A stretch of 64,000 bases of DNA from Clonostachys chloroleuca (GCA_037952775.1 JBANAY010000004.1:1-64000), one strand, 5' to 3'; shown: positions 1-15,900, counted from the stretch's first letter. Notes: generated by a model from the sequence alone, not told the origin. A program made the numbers and translations.

Positions 1-3000
1 TTAACTATAATTAGAATAATAAGTTCTTCTATATTTTTATTTATATTAATTTACTATAGGAGATAGAGTATATTATAATACTATTTAAAATTATATAGTT
101 TTATTTTAATATTAATTAGTAGTATTTTTATTTTTTATTCTATTAATTTCTTAACTTTCTATTAAAAAAATTCTTAGTTAATTATAATATCTATTATCTT
201 TAAGAATTTTTTTTATATTTCTATTAAACCTTGGTATAATTATATTTTATTATTATTTTAATTATTATAATATTCCTTAATAAATAGAATATCTATTATT
301 TATTCTATTAAAAATTAAATCTAATCTAAATAATTAATCTGATTTTATAAAAAGATATCTTACTTTATAAAATAATATAATTAGTTTTCTCTAATTTAAT
401 ATTAAAATAAATATTATTATTAAAATTAATAATATTACTAGATTAGATAATATTTATTTTTATTTTAATTAAAATAATCTTATTATCTAGTAGGCTATCT
501 ATAGCTATATATAGAGCTATTAGTAGATATTTAATTAACTTAATATTTTTATATATCTTTATTACTATATCTATTTTTCCTCTAATATAATAATATATAG
601 TTAAATAAATCTAATCTAAAGATCTTTTTATTAGAATAATTAAATCTCTTTTATATATTTTTATAATTATTTTAATATTAAGTATAAGATTTTTTAAGAT
701 TTTTAATTTTTTCTATTTTTAATAATTAATTATTTTATAAATTTTCTAATTAACTAAATATTCTATAAGATTATTAAATAGTTATTTCTCTAGATTATTA
801 TTTATTATATTTATAAATTAGATTCTATATTATAATAATAGTACTAAGAGAAACTCTTATACTTTATATTAATTTTCCTCTCTAATTAAATTAATTTATT
901 ATTATATTATATAGTAAGATATATAGCTAAATAATTCTTTAAATTATTTATTTAAAATTAATAGAGCTATTATTATTATATTCTTTATTTCTATCTCTAG
1001 TAAATCTATAATTATATATTTCTTTACTAATAGAGATATTTTTCTAATAAATAGTTTTATTTTATTTTATAATAGTATATTTTCTAATTTTATATAATTT
1101 ATTATCTTTAGAAATTAATATAGTAAGAATATTCAGATTATAATAATAAAAAGAATATAGTAATATTCTAATAAGATAATAATATAATATATATTAAAAA
1201 AGAAAAAAAGTAATAGATTTTAAAATAAAAGAAAATATATTAAAAAGCTAGTCTATATATTAGTATATATAAATTAAGTTATCTTAGAAAAAAGATATTA
1301 TTTTATTTATTACTCTCTATAGAGAAATAAAATTATATTTATTATATATTTAATAATCTTCTAAATAATCTAATTTTAATATTTATTTTTAAAATTTTCT
1401 TAATTTATTCTAACTTTATAATTACTATATCCTTTAGCTATTTTATAACTAGATATTTATTTTCCTAATATTTAATAACCTTTAGTACTATTAGAATTAA
1501 TTTATTTCTCTTTTTTTATTTATTATATTTATTACTATATCTTTTTTTATTTTACTAGATATTTAATAAAAGAGAGTTTTCCCTTTAGATAAAATAGTTT
1601 TCTATTAATTATTTTCTTAATTTCCTATTAGTTTTTTTCTTTTTTAACTTTAATTAAATTAAGTTCTTTAATTCTTCTTTTCTATAGATTATCTTTTATT
1701 AATACTAGTAATAAATAGATTATTAAAATAATTAAATATATCTTCTATAAAAGTAATAAATCTAATTTATAAATTAAAAGATTAATTTATTTTTTAATTT
1801 TAAATAATCTAGCTCTTTATTATATATATTTCCTAATTAATTTATTAAGAATATTAAAATCTTTATATAACTTAAAATATATCTTTTAATTAACTTTAAA
1901 ATTAACTAGCTAGTAGTTTTTATTATATTAGTTTTTTATTTTAATTATTATTATTAAAATAGTATATTAAGCTTTTTTAGTATATAATTATTTTATTATA
2001 TTAATTATATTTTAATTTAATTATTTATTCTTTTTTAGAATATTTATTAAATTACTTAGTTTAAATTCTAAAATAAGTTTATTAGAACTCTATTTAATTA
2101 ATATACTTATTAAGTTATTTAAATAGAATTATAATACTAATATAATATTAAACTATAAAATATCTAATATAAAATTATAAAATTATATAGTTATTTTAAT
2201 TATCTAATTTTTTTATTTTATTAGTCTCTATATTTAGAAATAGTAGTTTATACTATTTAATAATTTTATATCTAGAAGTCTAAATAATTCTTTCTAGAAG
2301 TTTAATAGGAATTTTAAATCTCTATTATTTATTATTACTTTAGTAATTCCTAGTTATATATTAATAATATCCTAAGGAAAATTACTATTTAATATTTTAT
2401 TAGAAAATAAAATCTAGTTCTAAATATATTATTCTAACTTCTAATATTAAATAAGAAAAACTAATTAGAAAATATAAAGAAAGAATATTATCTAGTAAAT
2501 AAATTAGATAATATTTAGAATAATAAAGATAAAAATAAATATTTCTTAGAAAGTATATATCTAGGAATAAAATTAATTTCTAATCTATTAATAAATATAG
2601 ATTTAAAGAAGATAATTAAAGAAGAATATTTTAAAAGTAAAATATAGAAGAAGATTTATAATATATTAATTAAGAAAGTAATAAAAGATAATATAATAGT
2701 TATTATAACCTCTATATACTATTATTAATAATATATTATTATTTAATTAGATATATAATTAAAATTTCTATATAGGATTTACTAAAATAAATAAACTACT
2801 TAATAGTATATCTTTCTATAGAAAATTAGAAAGATTTAAATTCTATATCTATTATTATCTAATATATAAAACCTATTAAATAAACTATAAAAAGATATAT
2901 AGAGAGATATAACTAATATTTATATCTATATAATCTTACTATATAATAATAATTAATTTTATTATAAGCCTACTATAGAAGTATAGAATAGATCTTTTTA

Positions 3001-5749
3001 ATATCTAATTAATATTATAAATATATTTAATTTAATAATAATTATAATATATAAATAGTTAAAAAAGTTAATTTTTATTTCAGAATATATAATATATAAA
3101 CTCTAAAATTTTAAATATTAATAATATAGATCTCTACTCTTTTCTTTATAATTATTATTTTAGTTATTAGGAAAATAGTTTATATTTTAACTATAAAAGT
3201 ATACTTTCTTTCTATAATCTCTATTATAGTTATTATATTAATTATTATATTAGTTTCCTTAGTTATTATACTAATTTCCTTAGTTATTATACTAATAACC
3301 TTAGTTATTATAATTATAATTCCTTTTATTATATTTACTATTATTCTAAAAGTAGTATAAATTATTAGTTATATTATCTAAAGTAATATAAAATATAATT
3401 ATATTTATATTATTAGAAGATCTAATATTAGTTATTTCTAGAAATTAGTTATATAAGGATTTTAATTATTTTTTTAGTTTTTAGATTATAATTATATTAA
3501 ATAATATATTATTAAGCTTATTTTAATAAGCTTAGACTTTTTCTATTAAATAAACTAACTATTTATTAATTATAATATCTAGAGAAAGTTTAAATATTAA
3601 TTCCTATAAGGAACTATTTAGTTTTAACTAAATTTAAATTAATTATTAATAAAATAAAGTTATTATTATAACTTTTAATATAAATATTATTTATACTACT
3701 TAAGTATTAATATCTACTTTCTTAGTATATAGTTTATCTAAATAGAATAAATTATTTAATTTATTATTTATTTCTATTATACTTAAATAAAACTTTCTTT
3801 ATAAAATAATAAACTAATTATCTAAAAAACTAGAGATTTAGAATCTATTTATATTAGTTAAGGGATTAATCTATTATTTACTTATTTTATTTCTAAATAA
3901 TTAAATAAGATTTTAATAAATTATATTAGCTCTTACTTATAATATTATATTTATTCTAATACTATTAATAAAACTATTAATATCCTATTAAATTATTTCT
4001 AATTTAAAAATTTAAATTATTAAATTAATATTATTCTTATTATTTAATTTAGATTAAAAATAACTAATATAGTAGATTTTCTATTTATTCTATTTATTAT
4101 TACTATTTCTAGTATATTAATTAATCTGATTTAATATACTAATTATCTATATTAGTATTTATTAGAATTATTTAAAGATTAAATTAATTATTATTTATTT
4201 AATATTTAGATTTTAAATAGAAAATTAAAATAATTAAAAAAATAATAGTAGAAAAGAAAGAGAATTTTATATTATATTATAATAATATCTAAACTTCTCT
4301 ATTTAATTAAATATTATTACTAACTATTCTATTATTATATTTCTATCTATTAGTTAATTATTATTATTTTCTTAGTTTCTCTAACTATTAGAATTATTCT
4401 TTAGTTAATTATTAATTTAACTATCTAATTAACTTTTAGTATTACTAGCTAAAAAGCTATTCTAATTATTATTTTCTAATATTTTACTTAATAAATTAAT
4501 ATATCTAGTAGAATAATAAATATTACTTTTAAAATTAAATAATATTTACTTTAGTTAGAATAACTAATTAAATTTTAATTATTTTACTAATTTTCTTTTT
4601 AATTAAACTTTTTTATTTTTTTATATTTATTTAAAAATATTAATAGATTTCTTAGTTAAATTAATATATTTTCTTTATATAATTCTAAAAATTAATTTAA
4701 TTATTTAGAAAATTTAAATAATAATTAATTTATTAGTATTAATTAATTTATTTATATAGTAGATTTAATAGAAAATATTACTATTAGAGGTATTACTATA
4801 TAAATAAATATTTAAATTAATTAAATAAATACTTATATAATAAAAAGTACTATTACTAATACTTTAAGTATTTATTTTACCTAAGATATTAATATTTATA
4901 ATATTAAATTAAAAAAGAAACTATAAATATTATCTCTCTAATTAAATAGTTTATATATTTACTATTTAGAAGTAAAGTCTAATTACTATAATATATTACT
5001 TTTTTCTATATTTATTAGAATATATATTTTTATTTATTAAGAGAGTTCTAGATAGTTTAATAAAGCTAATAAATAGATTAATATCTATATTATTAGATTT
5101 ACTAATAAATCCTTTTTATATATTAATTAAACTTTAATTTTAGCTACTTTTTACTATTTATAGATAAAGACTTTAAATATATATTTATTTATCTATTTAA
5201 TTAAGTAGTTATATATTTAAAGCTCTAGAGAAGAAAATTCTAATTATAATTATAATTAGTTAATTTCTTAATAAATTTATATCTAGCTATAATAAGAAAA
5301 AATAAAAATATTAAATTTTTATATAGATTATTAATTATTTAATTTTTTAATCTAAAAAAATTAAAAATTAAAGGTTTAAATAATTAATACTATTAATAGA
5401 AGGTTTTAATAAAAATTTAACTATTAATATTTATTAATAAAATATATTCTGAATTTAATAATTTAAAAATATAATATTAGAATAGATAGTTTATAATATA
5501 ATTAAAAAGTAATAATTAATTATAGATAGTTAATTAAGAATAATTATAGTTATAGTCTTCTTAATATAAGAATTATTATTAGTTAGTATAGGTAAAATAG
5601 ATAATAATAAGTTTAAGTTCTATTCTCTATCTTAGCTATAGTAATAAGCTAATAGATAGATTAGTTAGTCTAGGTTAGATTAATTAATCTAACTATTAGT
5701 ATATTATCTATACCTGATACTAATATAGTAGTATATAGTAATTTTAAGT

Positions 5750-7003
5750 AGTAAAAGAAAACTAAATAATATTGTACTTTTAAAAAATATTTTTAGACTT
5801 TATAACTTATTTTTAGCTTATAATTATAAATATTTAATTTAATACTTATTCTCTAGCTAGCTACTATATAAATATTTCCTCTATATCTAGACTAGTTTTT
5901 TAACTTTATATTTATATCTATATCTCTATTTCTATTTCTATATCTTTAAGTTTTTAACTTTATATCTATATCTATATTTCTACTTCTATATCTATATCTT
6001 TAATCCCTTATCTAATTATTATTATAGAGATATAAATTCAATTTTTATACTAGTTTTTAGATATAAATTCTCTATACCAGCTTTATATTTATATATTCTA
6101 CTAAGAAAGATATTAGTTTTTCTATAAATAAATTCCTTAAAGTAAATAATTATAATTAGAATATTATATAAGTAAATATAAGAATATATTATAAATATAT
6201 ATAATATATAATACTAATTAAAAACTTATAATAATTAAGCTTAAGAAAATAGTTTTTAAACTAATAAAGAAAATAATTTTTTAACTCTTATAATATTATA
6301 CTATTTAATATACTAATAAAAAAATTAATTTATAGATTATAAACTATTTATATCTAGAAATAGTTAAAAATATATATTTATAATTTATTAATTATATTAA
6401 AAACCTTAGAGAAAACTAGAATTATTTATATCTAGCTTTTTATATTTCTAAATTAATTATATCTATTAAGATATCTAAGATTAAGAAGAAGTACTATTTT
6501 TATAATTAGCTAGTTTATATTCTACTCTTTAAGCTTAGTAATAGATTATTAAATTATTATCTAAAGTACTAATAGTACTTATTCTAATAATTAAAATATT
6601 TAAAACTAGTATTAATATTAAAAAGAATACTAATAATAATAAATATAAAAAATTAAAAAAGAAAAAATATTTATTATTACTTATTTAATTATTATTTATT
6701 CTATTATTAGATAATAGAATATTAATAAATAAAAGATTTAAAAAAAAAAAGTTATTTTTTTTTATACTATTAAATAAATTAATTAAATTTCTAATAGATT
6801 AAATTATTCTAAATCTAAATAAGATATATTATAGCTTTAGTAAAAACTAGTAAAATATTATTAATATTATAATAATTAATAATAATTTAATTATTTTTAT
6901 TATTTTAAATTATAATAAAAATCTAATTAATTATAACTATTTATATATAAAGAATAAAAAGAACTTTCTTAAGAACTTTATATATAAAAAGAATAAGGTT
7001 TAG
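5750..7003 (+). repeat. Degenerate dispersed repeat R2, copy a
   Basis: About 1.25 kb that recurs in the same orientation at about 14,211-15,386. The shared landmarks, in the same order, are a stretch of repeated 'tatatctatatct' type steps near 5,930-6,000, a ctttatattt block, and an end resembling cttaagaactttatatata. Differences are mainly C/T and G/A, as RIP predicts. The identity of the original element is not recognisable. The boundaries are by eye and good to perhaps 30 bp. Confidence 0.7.
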
Positions 7004-8294
7004 TAATACTAATAAGATATTAAAAAATAAACTTTTAAAATAAATAGTAATAAGAAATAGAAAGTTAATAAACTAAAAATTAAAACTATTAATAAAAAGA
7101 TATATATTTATAATTTTTAATTACTAAATTAAATTATAAGTTTATCTACTATATATTTAATATCTTTATTTTATTAAGTATTTATTACTATATAAAACTA
7201 TATTTAGTCTTTTAATTAGTATATAGTAACTTTATAATTAGCTATTATATTCTTTAAATATTCTATAATAATAATTAACTAATCTATTATAATTATAAAT
7301 ACTATCTAATTAATCTTATTTAATTTAACTTTTCTCTCTAATAAACTTTTTAATAATTTTATTCTATTTAATTAATTCTCTTCTATCTATCTAATATTAC
7401 TAACTAATAGATTTTTAAACTTAAAAAACTATTTTAGTTTAATTTAATTTAATTTAGTATATTACCTACTAATACTATATATAATATTATAGCCTGATCT
7501 TAGGATATTCCTTAAATATAGTAAAAACCTCTTAAAAAAATTAAATATTTATCTTTTTAATATCTTTCTTTCTAATATTTATATTCTATTTTTTAATCTA
7601 AATTAGTTATTTATTTAATAAAATATATAATAATATAATAATATATATTATAGTTTATAATTAATATAACTAAATAAAACTATTTTAATAATAGGGTTTA
7701 TACTATTAGAATTCTATTAATACTAATTATATTAAAATCTAGTTTAATTTTATTAATAATTAGATTTATAATCTTAAATAAAAGATTATAATATTAAAGA
7801 GCTATACTAAAGCTATTTAGATATTTCTAGATATTATTTAATTTAAAAATTAGGCTATTTATAACTCTTTATATTTTTTTCTTTATAACTAGATAGATAA
7901 GTAATTTATTATATTTTCTTCTTTATAACTAGATAGATAAATAACTATATAATAGATAGTATAAATCTTTACTTATCTTCTTTATAATAGAATAGGTAGA
8001 ATATAATAATTATAAGTTAATAGTAGGTAAAGAATTAAATAAAAAAATAAATTATTAATATATCTCTAGGTAGGAAACTAATTAGAATATAATAAGAATA
8101 TAATATATTAGCTAACTACTTTAGTATTATTATAAAAATATAATATTTTTTTATTAGAAGATAATTACTATAAAGAAAATAGTATAATTAGATAAATATA
8201 TTATTATTTATTAGATTATTAGATTATTAGATAGTTATTTTATTACTTATTAATTAGCTACTAATATTAGTCTTTAGATAACTAATCTAGAGAA

Positions 8295-9757
8295 ATTAAT
8301 TAAGATTATATATACTTATAAATCAGACCCTTATTTATACTAATAAAGTTTAATTTCTATAAATATTTTATTATATTTTTTAGATTAATAAATATATCTA
8401 TAATATTCTAATAAATAATTAATTAGATATTTTAAAAGTATCTTAATATCTTTATAATTATTTATCTTAATAATATTCTAATATATTCTAATAATCTAGA
8501 AATATATAAGGAATATATATATAAGATTTTAGAAAAACTATAAGAAATTAATTTTCTTATAAACTAAAGAAAAGTTTTTTCTATATATATAAAATTAACT
8601 TTTTAGAATATACTATTTAATTAAATAAAATATAAATAAAATAAAATAAAATAATTATAATTAAGAATTAGAAAATATTAAAAACTATTAAAAAAATATA
8701 AACTTTTCTTAGATTTACTAATTATTATTAATAATTTATTAAGAATTATAGAAAAATTATTATATTCTTATATAATATTATAAAAAAAAATAGATTTTTA
8801 ATAGAATAATAAATAATAATAAGTATTTAATAAAATTAAAAACTAAATACTTTTAGAACTTATATTATAAATATTTAATTCTATAAAGAAAGTAGAATTT
8901 AAAACTAATATTTTAAACTTTATAATTAGTATATAATTTAGCTAAAGAGATAATAATAAAGTTTTATACTTTATAGTATTTTTCTTAAAGAAACTATATA
9001 ATATAGAACTTAATTATTCTATTTATAATAAAGAATTTAAAGCTATTATATATATATTTAAAGAATTTAAATATTACTATTTAAGAATATAATATAAAAT
9101 TAAAATATATATAAATTATAAAAATATTTAATATTTTACTATTATTTAATAATTTAATAAAAAAATAAATATATTATATTAAGTATTTATCTAAGTTTAA
9201 TTATAAAATTATATATTAAAAAGAATTAGAAAATAGAAAAACTAATACTCTTAATTAGAAATCTAAATATAAATAAATAGTTTTAAAATAAATAAATAAC
9301 TATTTATTATAAATAAAGAATATTTAGTATAGAAAACTTTAGATATTATATTAAAAGAAATAATATATACTAAAGTTTAAATAAATATTATATTAAAAAA
9401 TAATAAGATATAAGAATAATATTTATTAAAAAAAGAATATTAAAAATTAAGAAAATATTTAATAAAATAATATTCTAATTATTCTAATTTATAAAAAGAT
9501 ATATAAATTATAGTTTTAAAATATAATACTTATATATAAATTAAATCTATAAAATATAAATTCTATAGAGAATTTAAACTAATATAAATATTAAAATAAT
9601 TAGAATAATTAAAAATTTTTAATTATATTATTAAATTATTATTATTAATAGAATTAATAATAGAAATATAGTATAATAGTATTTTAATTATAATTAATAG
9701 ATTTATAAAATATAAATATTTTATTCTATATAAAAAAATAAGTTTTATAGAAGATTT
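8295..9757 (+). mobile_element. Ty3/gypsy retrotransposon pol remnant (RT, RNase H, integrase N-part)
   Basis: Translated on the + strand and ignoring stops, this region still reads as gypsy pol. At 8,463-8,474 the reverse transcriptase YLDD box appears as YLNN, followed by ILIYS, and the two Asp codons changed GAT to AAT at TpG sites, which is the RIP change. A thumb-like stretch resembling 'E-KCVF---EFLG' follows to about 8,640. From about 9,010 to 9,260 an RNase H block is readable (SIYNKEFKAI, then YINYKNI-YF for the usual YTDHKNL-YF, then an ADALSR-like tail region). From about 9,480 to 9,757 an integrase zinc-finger linker and the start of the core (SILIIINRFIKY for SILVVVDRFTKY) are seen. 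The core is cut at 9,758, where repeat R1 begins. The element is inactive. Confidence 0.85.
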
Positions 9758-10806
9758 ATTATTATATAGTATAACTAATTATATATAAATAAATATTAGA
9801 TTAATATTAAATCTATATTATTTTTAATAAAAATATTCTATAGCTATAAATATATATTATACTTATAGAAATAAAATAACTAATAATCTTATATAATTAG
9901 CTTTTCTTATTTCTAAATATATATAATTTTAGATTAAATTAAAACTAATTTTAATATATTTTAGTTTAATCTAAATAATATTTTAATCTGAATATAACTA
10001 AAAAAATATAAAGTTTAAATAATTAATTTTTAAAAACTATTTCTATTCTAATTATTTTAATATAATATATAATATACTAAAACTATAAATTATATATTAG
10101 ATTATAGTAGATCTATATAAAAGAATAATTATTCTTAAGATATAGTATTTACTTAAGTTTATTTTAATTCTCTATAAATTCTTATAATAATAATTATAAA
10201 TAGTAAACTATATAAAATAATAGATTAAGTAGATATAACTACTAGATCTATAATACTAAGAGTAGTTTTATTACTATAAATAAATCTTTAATTAATTAGA
10301 AGAGTATATTATAAATATATTTAGTAAATAGCTATATTAAATTATCTTAGATAATTATTATTATTATTTTAAAGGTTTTATTAAAAGTATTAACTAAATT
10401 CTAAAAGATTAGAATATTTATATTAAATATTATAATTATTTAAAGTATTTAGTAATTAATTAATTAAGTAATTAATAATAAAATATAATTAATTAATTAA
10501 TTATAATAAGCTTTAAGTTAGAAAGGAAATATAATTATTATTATTAAATAATAAGTTTCTCCCTTTAGGAGCTATAACTATAGCTAGATTATTTATATAT
10601 CTAGCTATATAAATATCTCCTATTATTAGAGTTTTTATAAAATTAATATTTATATCTGAACTAAAAATATAATATTTTAATTTTATTTTATAGTATTAAA
10701 GGTTTAAATATAGATTACTAATTATATTCTTAAAAAATATATATTAGATTATATATTATCTAATCTTAGAATATATTTTTATTTATAGTAAAACTAATAA
10801 AAAAAT
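9758..10806 (+). repeat. Degenerate dispersed repeat R1, copy a
   Basis: About 1.05 kb that is repeated in direct orientation at about 12,794-13,849. Its left end reads ttatatagtataactaatta and its right end contains tctaatcttagaatat followed by a run of A. It begins abruptly inside the integrase core of the gypsy remnant, so it probably inserted into that element. The two copies differ mostly by C/T and G/A. No protein could be recognised. Confidence 0.78.
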
Positions 10807-12793
10807 TAAAAATTAAAAAAATACTTTTTAATTATTTAGACTTAAAGTATTATTATCTAATAACTAATAATATAAATATAAAGAAATATATAATAATAAT
10901 TTATATAATATTTACTTTAATTAAGAATATATTAATTAAAAAATTAAAATATAGTTATATTATATTTAAAATTTATTCTAAACTAATATTATAAATATCT
11001 ATTATTATAATCTTAGGAGATAATAGATTATTAATAATTATTATTAATAAAAAGTAATTATACTAATAATTTAATATTTAGTATTTTAAAATTAAATCTC
11101 TATTAGTTAAAAATCTAAATAATATTATTAAGTTATTTTATAAAATAATACTTTATATATATATATAATAAATCCTTAAGAAATAGAAAAAAATATTAAA
11201 TAATAATAATTATTATTTAAATAATAAAGAATTTAAATTCTAATTTATTACTAGATATAAAATAATTATATCTATATAGTATTATAATTAATTACTATAT
11301 ATTATATATAGAAATTAGTTTATATTAGAATTTATAAATTCTTATTTAGATTATTAAGAAAAATAAACTTATTAAAATTAAGATTATAATAAATTAATTT
11401 TTTATTTTAAAATTTAAAAAAAGCTTTTTATATATCTATTAAGAAATTTAAAATTCCTACTAATAGATTATTTATAATAATATCTAATTATAATAATAGT
11501 ATTCTATAATATAATTTTTATTATTATTATTAATAATTTAATTAAACTATTAATAATTTCTTATAATATAAAATTAGAAATAATCTCTAGTTTCTTAAAT
11601 AATAATATTAATCTTATTATATAATTATAAGCTAACTAATTATAAATAACTAAATTTAATAAGATTATATTATACTAATAGAAATTAGTATAAATAAACT
11701 AGATATTAATTAGTTTATTAAATAAGTAGATATTATCTCTATTAAAAATACTAAGTATTAAAATATAAATAAATTCCTATTAAAATAAAATTTAGAACTA
11801 TTTTTAAATAATTTTCTAAAAATATATTAGTTATTAAGTATATTAAGAATATTAAATTAAAAAAATTATATCTAAGAATATATATTATAATATAAAGAAT
11901 AAAAAAACTTTAATAGTTTTTTATAAATTAATTATAAATTATAATATTTAGTATAATTATAATATTATATTAGTTCTAAAAGATAAATTAATAAAGATTT
12001 ATTTTAAAATAAATTAATAAAATAATTAATAAATTCTATATTATTAATATTATAATAATTTATTAATAAATATAAAATAAATATAAAATAAATATAAAAT
12101 AATTAGAAAATAAATATAAAATAATTAGAAAATAATTAGAAAATATTAGAAAATTATTAAATAATTATAATAAAAAATAAAAAAATAATTTTTTTTAATT
12201 TATATTAATAATTTTCTTAAAAAATCTAATTTATAATTTATTTTAATAGAAAATAGTTTATTATATTATAAAATATAAATAAATTAGTAATAATTATATA
12301 TTTTTATATTATTAATTTAATTAATTTTATATTATTAATTTAATTAATTTTAAAATAATATATAATATATATTATTTTAATATTAAAAAAATAAAAAATA
12401 AAATAAAAAAATTATTTTTTTAAATTTTTAAAAATAAATTAAAGTTTTTATTTAATATTATTAATATTAAATTATAATAAATATATAATAAAAAACTAGA
12501 TTATTAATATATTAAAATTCTAATTATTAATTAATTAGAAATTATTAAAAATTATTATATTAAATTAAAATAGAAAATAAATAAAAGGTTTTTTAATAAA
12601 TAATATTTAAAATATTTTAAATAAAATTAATATAAATAATTTTTAATATTTATTAGAAAATAATTAAAATTAATAAATTAAATTATTAAAATAATAATAT
12701 ATTATAACTTTTTAATTAATTTAAATATTTATTAATTATTAATATTTCTAATTATTTAGTTATTTTTAAATAATATTTTTATTATAATATTTA

Positions 12794-13849
12794 ATTATTA
12801 TATAGTATAACTAATTATATATAAATAGATATTAGATTAATATTAAATTTATATTATTTCTAATAAAAATATTTTATAGCTATAAATATATATTATATTT
12901 ATAGAGATAAAATAACTAATAATCTTATATAATTAGCTTTTTTTATTTCTAAATATATATAATTTTAAATTAAACTAAAACTAATTTTAATATATTCTAC
13001 TTAATATAAATAATATCCTAATCTAAATATAATTAAAAAAAATAAAGTTTAAATAATTAATTTTTAAAAGCTATTTTTACTCTAATTATCTTAATATAAT
13101 ATATAATATACTAAAACTATAAGTTATATATTAGACTATAGTAAGCTTATATAAAAAAATAATTATTTTTAAGATATAGTATTTATTTAAACTTATTTTA
13201 ATTCTCTATAAGTTCTTATAGTAGTAATTATAAGTAATAAGCTATATAAAGTAATAGATTAAGTAAATATAGCTATTAGATTTATAATACTAAAAGTAGC
13301 TTTATTATTATAAGTAGATATTTAATTAATTAGAAAAATATATTATAAATATATTTAGTAAATAACTATATTAGATTATTTTAAATAACTATTATTATTA
13401 CTTTAAAGATCTTATTAAAAGTATTAATTAAATTCTAAAAGATTAGAATATTTATATTAGATATTATAGCTATTTAAATACTTATTAGATATTTAGTAAT
13501 TAATTAATTAAATAATTAATAGTAAAATATAATTAATTAATTAATTATAATAAGCTTTAAGTTAGAAAGGAAATATAGTTATTATTATTAAATAATAAGT
13601 TTCTTTTTTAGGAGCTATAACTATAGCTAGATTATTTATATATCTAGCTATATAAATATCTTCTATTACTAGAGTTTTTATAAGATTAATATCTATACCT
13701 AGGCTAAAAGTATAATATTTTAATTTTATCTTATAATATTAAAAGTTTAGATATAAACTATTAATTATATTCTTAAAAAATATATATTAAATTATATATT
13801 ACTTAATCTTAGAATATACTTTTATTTATAATAAAACTAATAAAAAAAA
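12794..13849 (+). repeat. Degenerate dispersed repeat R1, copy b
   Basis: Direct copy of 9,758-10,806 with the same left and right ends and nearly the same length. It retains slightly different residual C and G positions (for example a ctaggctaaa block near 13,700 where copy a has ctgaactaaa), consistent with independent RIP of two copies. It is flanked by DNA that is even more AT-rich. Confidence 0.78.
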
Positions 13850-14210
13850 TATTTAATTTTATATTAAATATAATTATAATAAATTTCTATTTATAAATAT
13901 ATTATTTTAAACTAAATATATAAATTTAATTAATATTATATTAAATTATTTAAAATTTTATAAAAAATTAATTTAAAAATATATAAATTAAAATTATTTT
14001 TATATTAGAAAATATATTTAATAGTTTTTATTCTTTAATTTAAAAAAAAAATATTATAAAAAAATAATTTTTCTAATAAATTAAAAAAAATTATTATTAT
14101 TAATAATTATTTAAATTAGAAATAATTATTATTAAATAAAAAAATTATAATTATAATTAATATTTTATTAAATAGAAGAAATATAATATAGAATTTAATA
14201 TTTAATTTTA

Positions 14211-15386
14211 TAAGAAAAAACTAAATAATATTTTATTTTTAAATTATATTTTTAAACTTTATAATTTACTTTTAGTTTATAATTATAAATATCTAATTTA
14301 ATATTTATTTTTTAATTAGTTATTATATAAGTATTTTCTCTATCTTTAGATTAATTTCTAAACTTTATATCTATATCTATATTTCTACTTCTATATCTAT
14401 ATTTTTAATTCCTTATCTAATTACTATTATAAAGATATAAGTTTAGTATTTAGATATAATTTCTCTATACTAGCTTTATATTTATAATATACTTTAAAAA
14501 AAGTATTAGCTTTTTTATAAATAAATTTCTAAGAGTAATAATTATAATTAGAAAATTATATAAATAAATATAAAAATATATTATATATATATATAATATA
14601 TAATACTAAATAATTAAAGCTTATAATAATTTAATTTTTTTTTTTAAATTAATAGAGAAAATAGTTTTTTAATTATTATAATATTATATTATTTAATATA
14701 TTAATAAAGAATAAAATTAATTTATAAATTATAAATTATTTATATTTAGAAATAATTAAAAATATATATTTATAATTTATTAATTATATTAGGAACTTTA
14801 AAAAGAAATAGAATTATTTATATTTAACTTTTTATATCTCTAAAGTAATTATATTTATTAAAGTATTTAAAATTAAAAAAAAAATACTATTTTTATAATT
14901 AATTAATTTATATTCTATTTCTTAATTTTAATAATAGATTATTAAATTATTATTAAAGATATTAATAATACTTATTTTAATAATTAAAATACTTAAAACT
15001 AGTATTAATATTAAAAAGAATACTAATAATAATAAATATATATATAAAAAAAAGTATTTATTATTATCTATTTAATTACTATTTATTTTATTATTAAATA
15101 ATAAAATATTAATAAATAAAAAATTAAAAAAGAAAAAAAAATTCTTTTTTTATATTATTAAATAAATAAATTAAACTTCTAATAAATTAGATTATTCTAG
15201 ATTTAAATAAGATATATTATAATCTTAATAAGAGCTAGTAAGATATTATTAATATTATAGTAATTAATAATAATTTAATTATTTCTATTATTTTAAATTA
15301 TAAGAAAGATCTAATTAATTATAATTATTTATATATAAAAAATAAGAATTTTCTTAAGAATTTTATATATATATATTTTTTAAGGT
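14211..15386 (+). repeat. Degenerate dispersed repeat R2, copy b
   Basis: Direct copy of 5,750-7,003, slightly shorter. The order of landmarks is conserved. It ends where an inverted R1-related segment starts (about 15,370-15,900), which suggests nested or adjacent insertions. Confidence 0.7.
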
Positions 15387-15900
15387 TTTTATTATATTTA
15401 AAGAATATTCTAAGATTAGATTATATATAACTAGATTTATATAATTTATTTTAATTAAGTTTTAATTTATATTTAATTTTTAACTTTATTATTTTTATCT
15501 TTTATTTATATAAACTAAAATAAAATAATAATATTTCTAAAAACTCTAAGAAAAACTTATTAAATATATAAGTTAGTTATAAGTTCTAAAAGATAATATT
15601 TATTATATTCTATAATTAATTATAATATCTCTTTAAACTTATTATTATTAACTATTTTTATAATAATAATAATAAATACTTTATTACCTTATATAGTCTG
15701 CTATCTATAACTACTATTATAAGAACTTATAAAGAATTAAAATAAAAAGTAAATATTATATTTTAAAAGAATAGCTACTCTTTTATATAGGCTTACTATA
15801 GTTTAATATATAACTTATAGTTTTAATATATTATATACTATATTAAAATAATTAGAATAAAAATAGCTTTTAAAAATTAATTATTTAAGATTATTATTCC
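15370..15900 (-). repeat. Inverted segment related to repeat R1
   Basis: Read on the minus strand, about 15,690-15,893 matches the part of R1 around 10,040-10,240. The outer end (15,375-15,440) carries the R1 terminal block tctaatcttagaatat in inverted orientation. About 15,370-15,690 also matches the plus strand at about 20,850-21,190. The segment is therefore an inverted partner both of R1 and of the repeat that closes the island. Confidence 0.65.
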
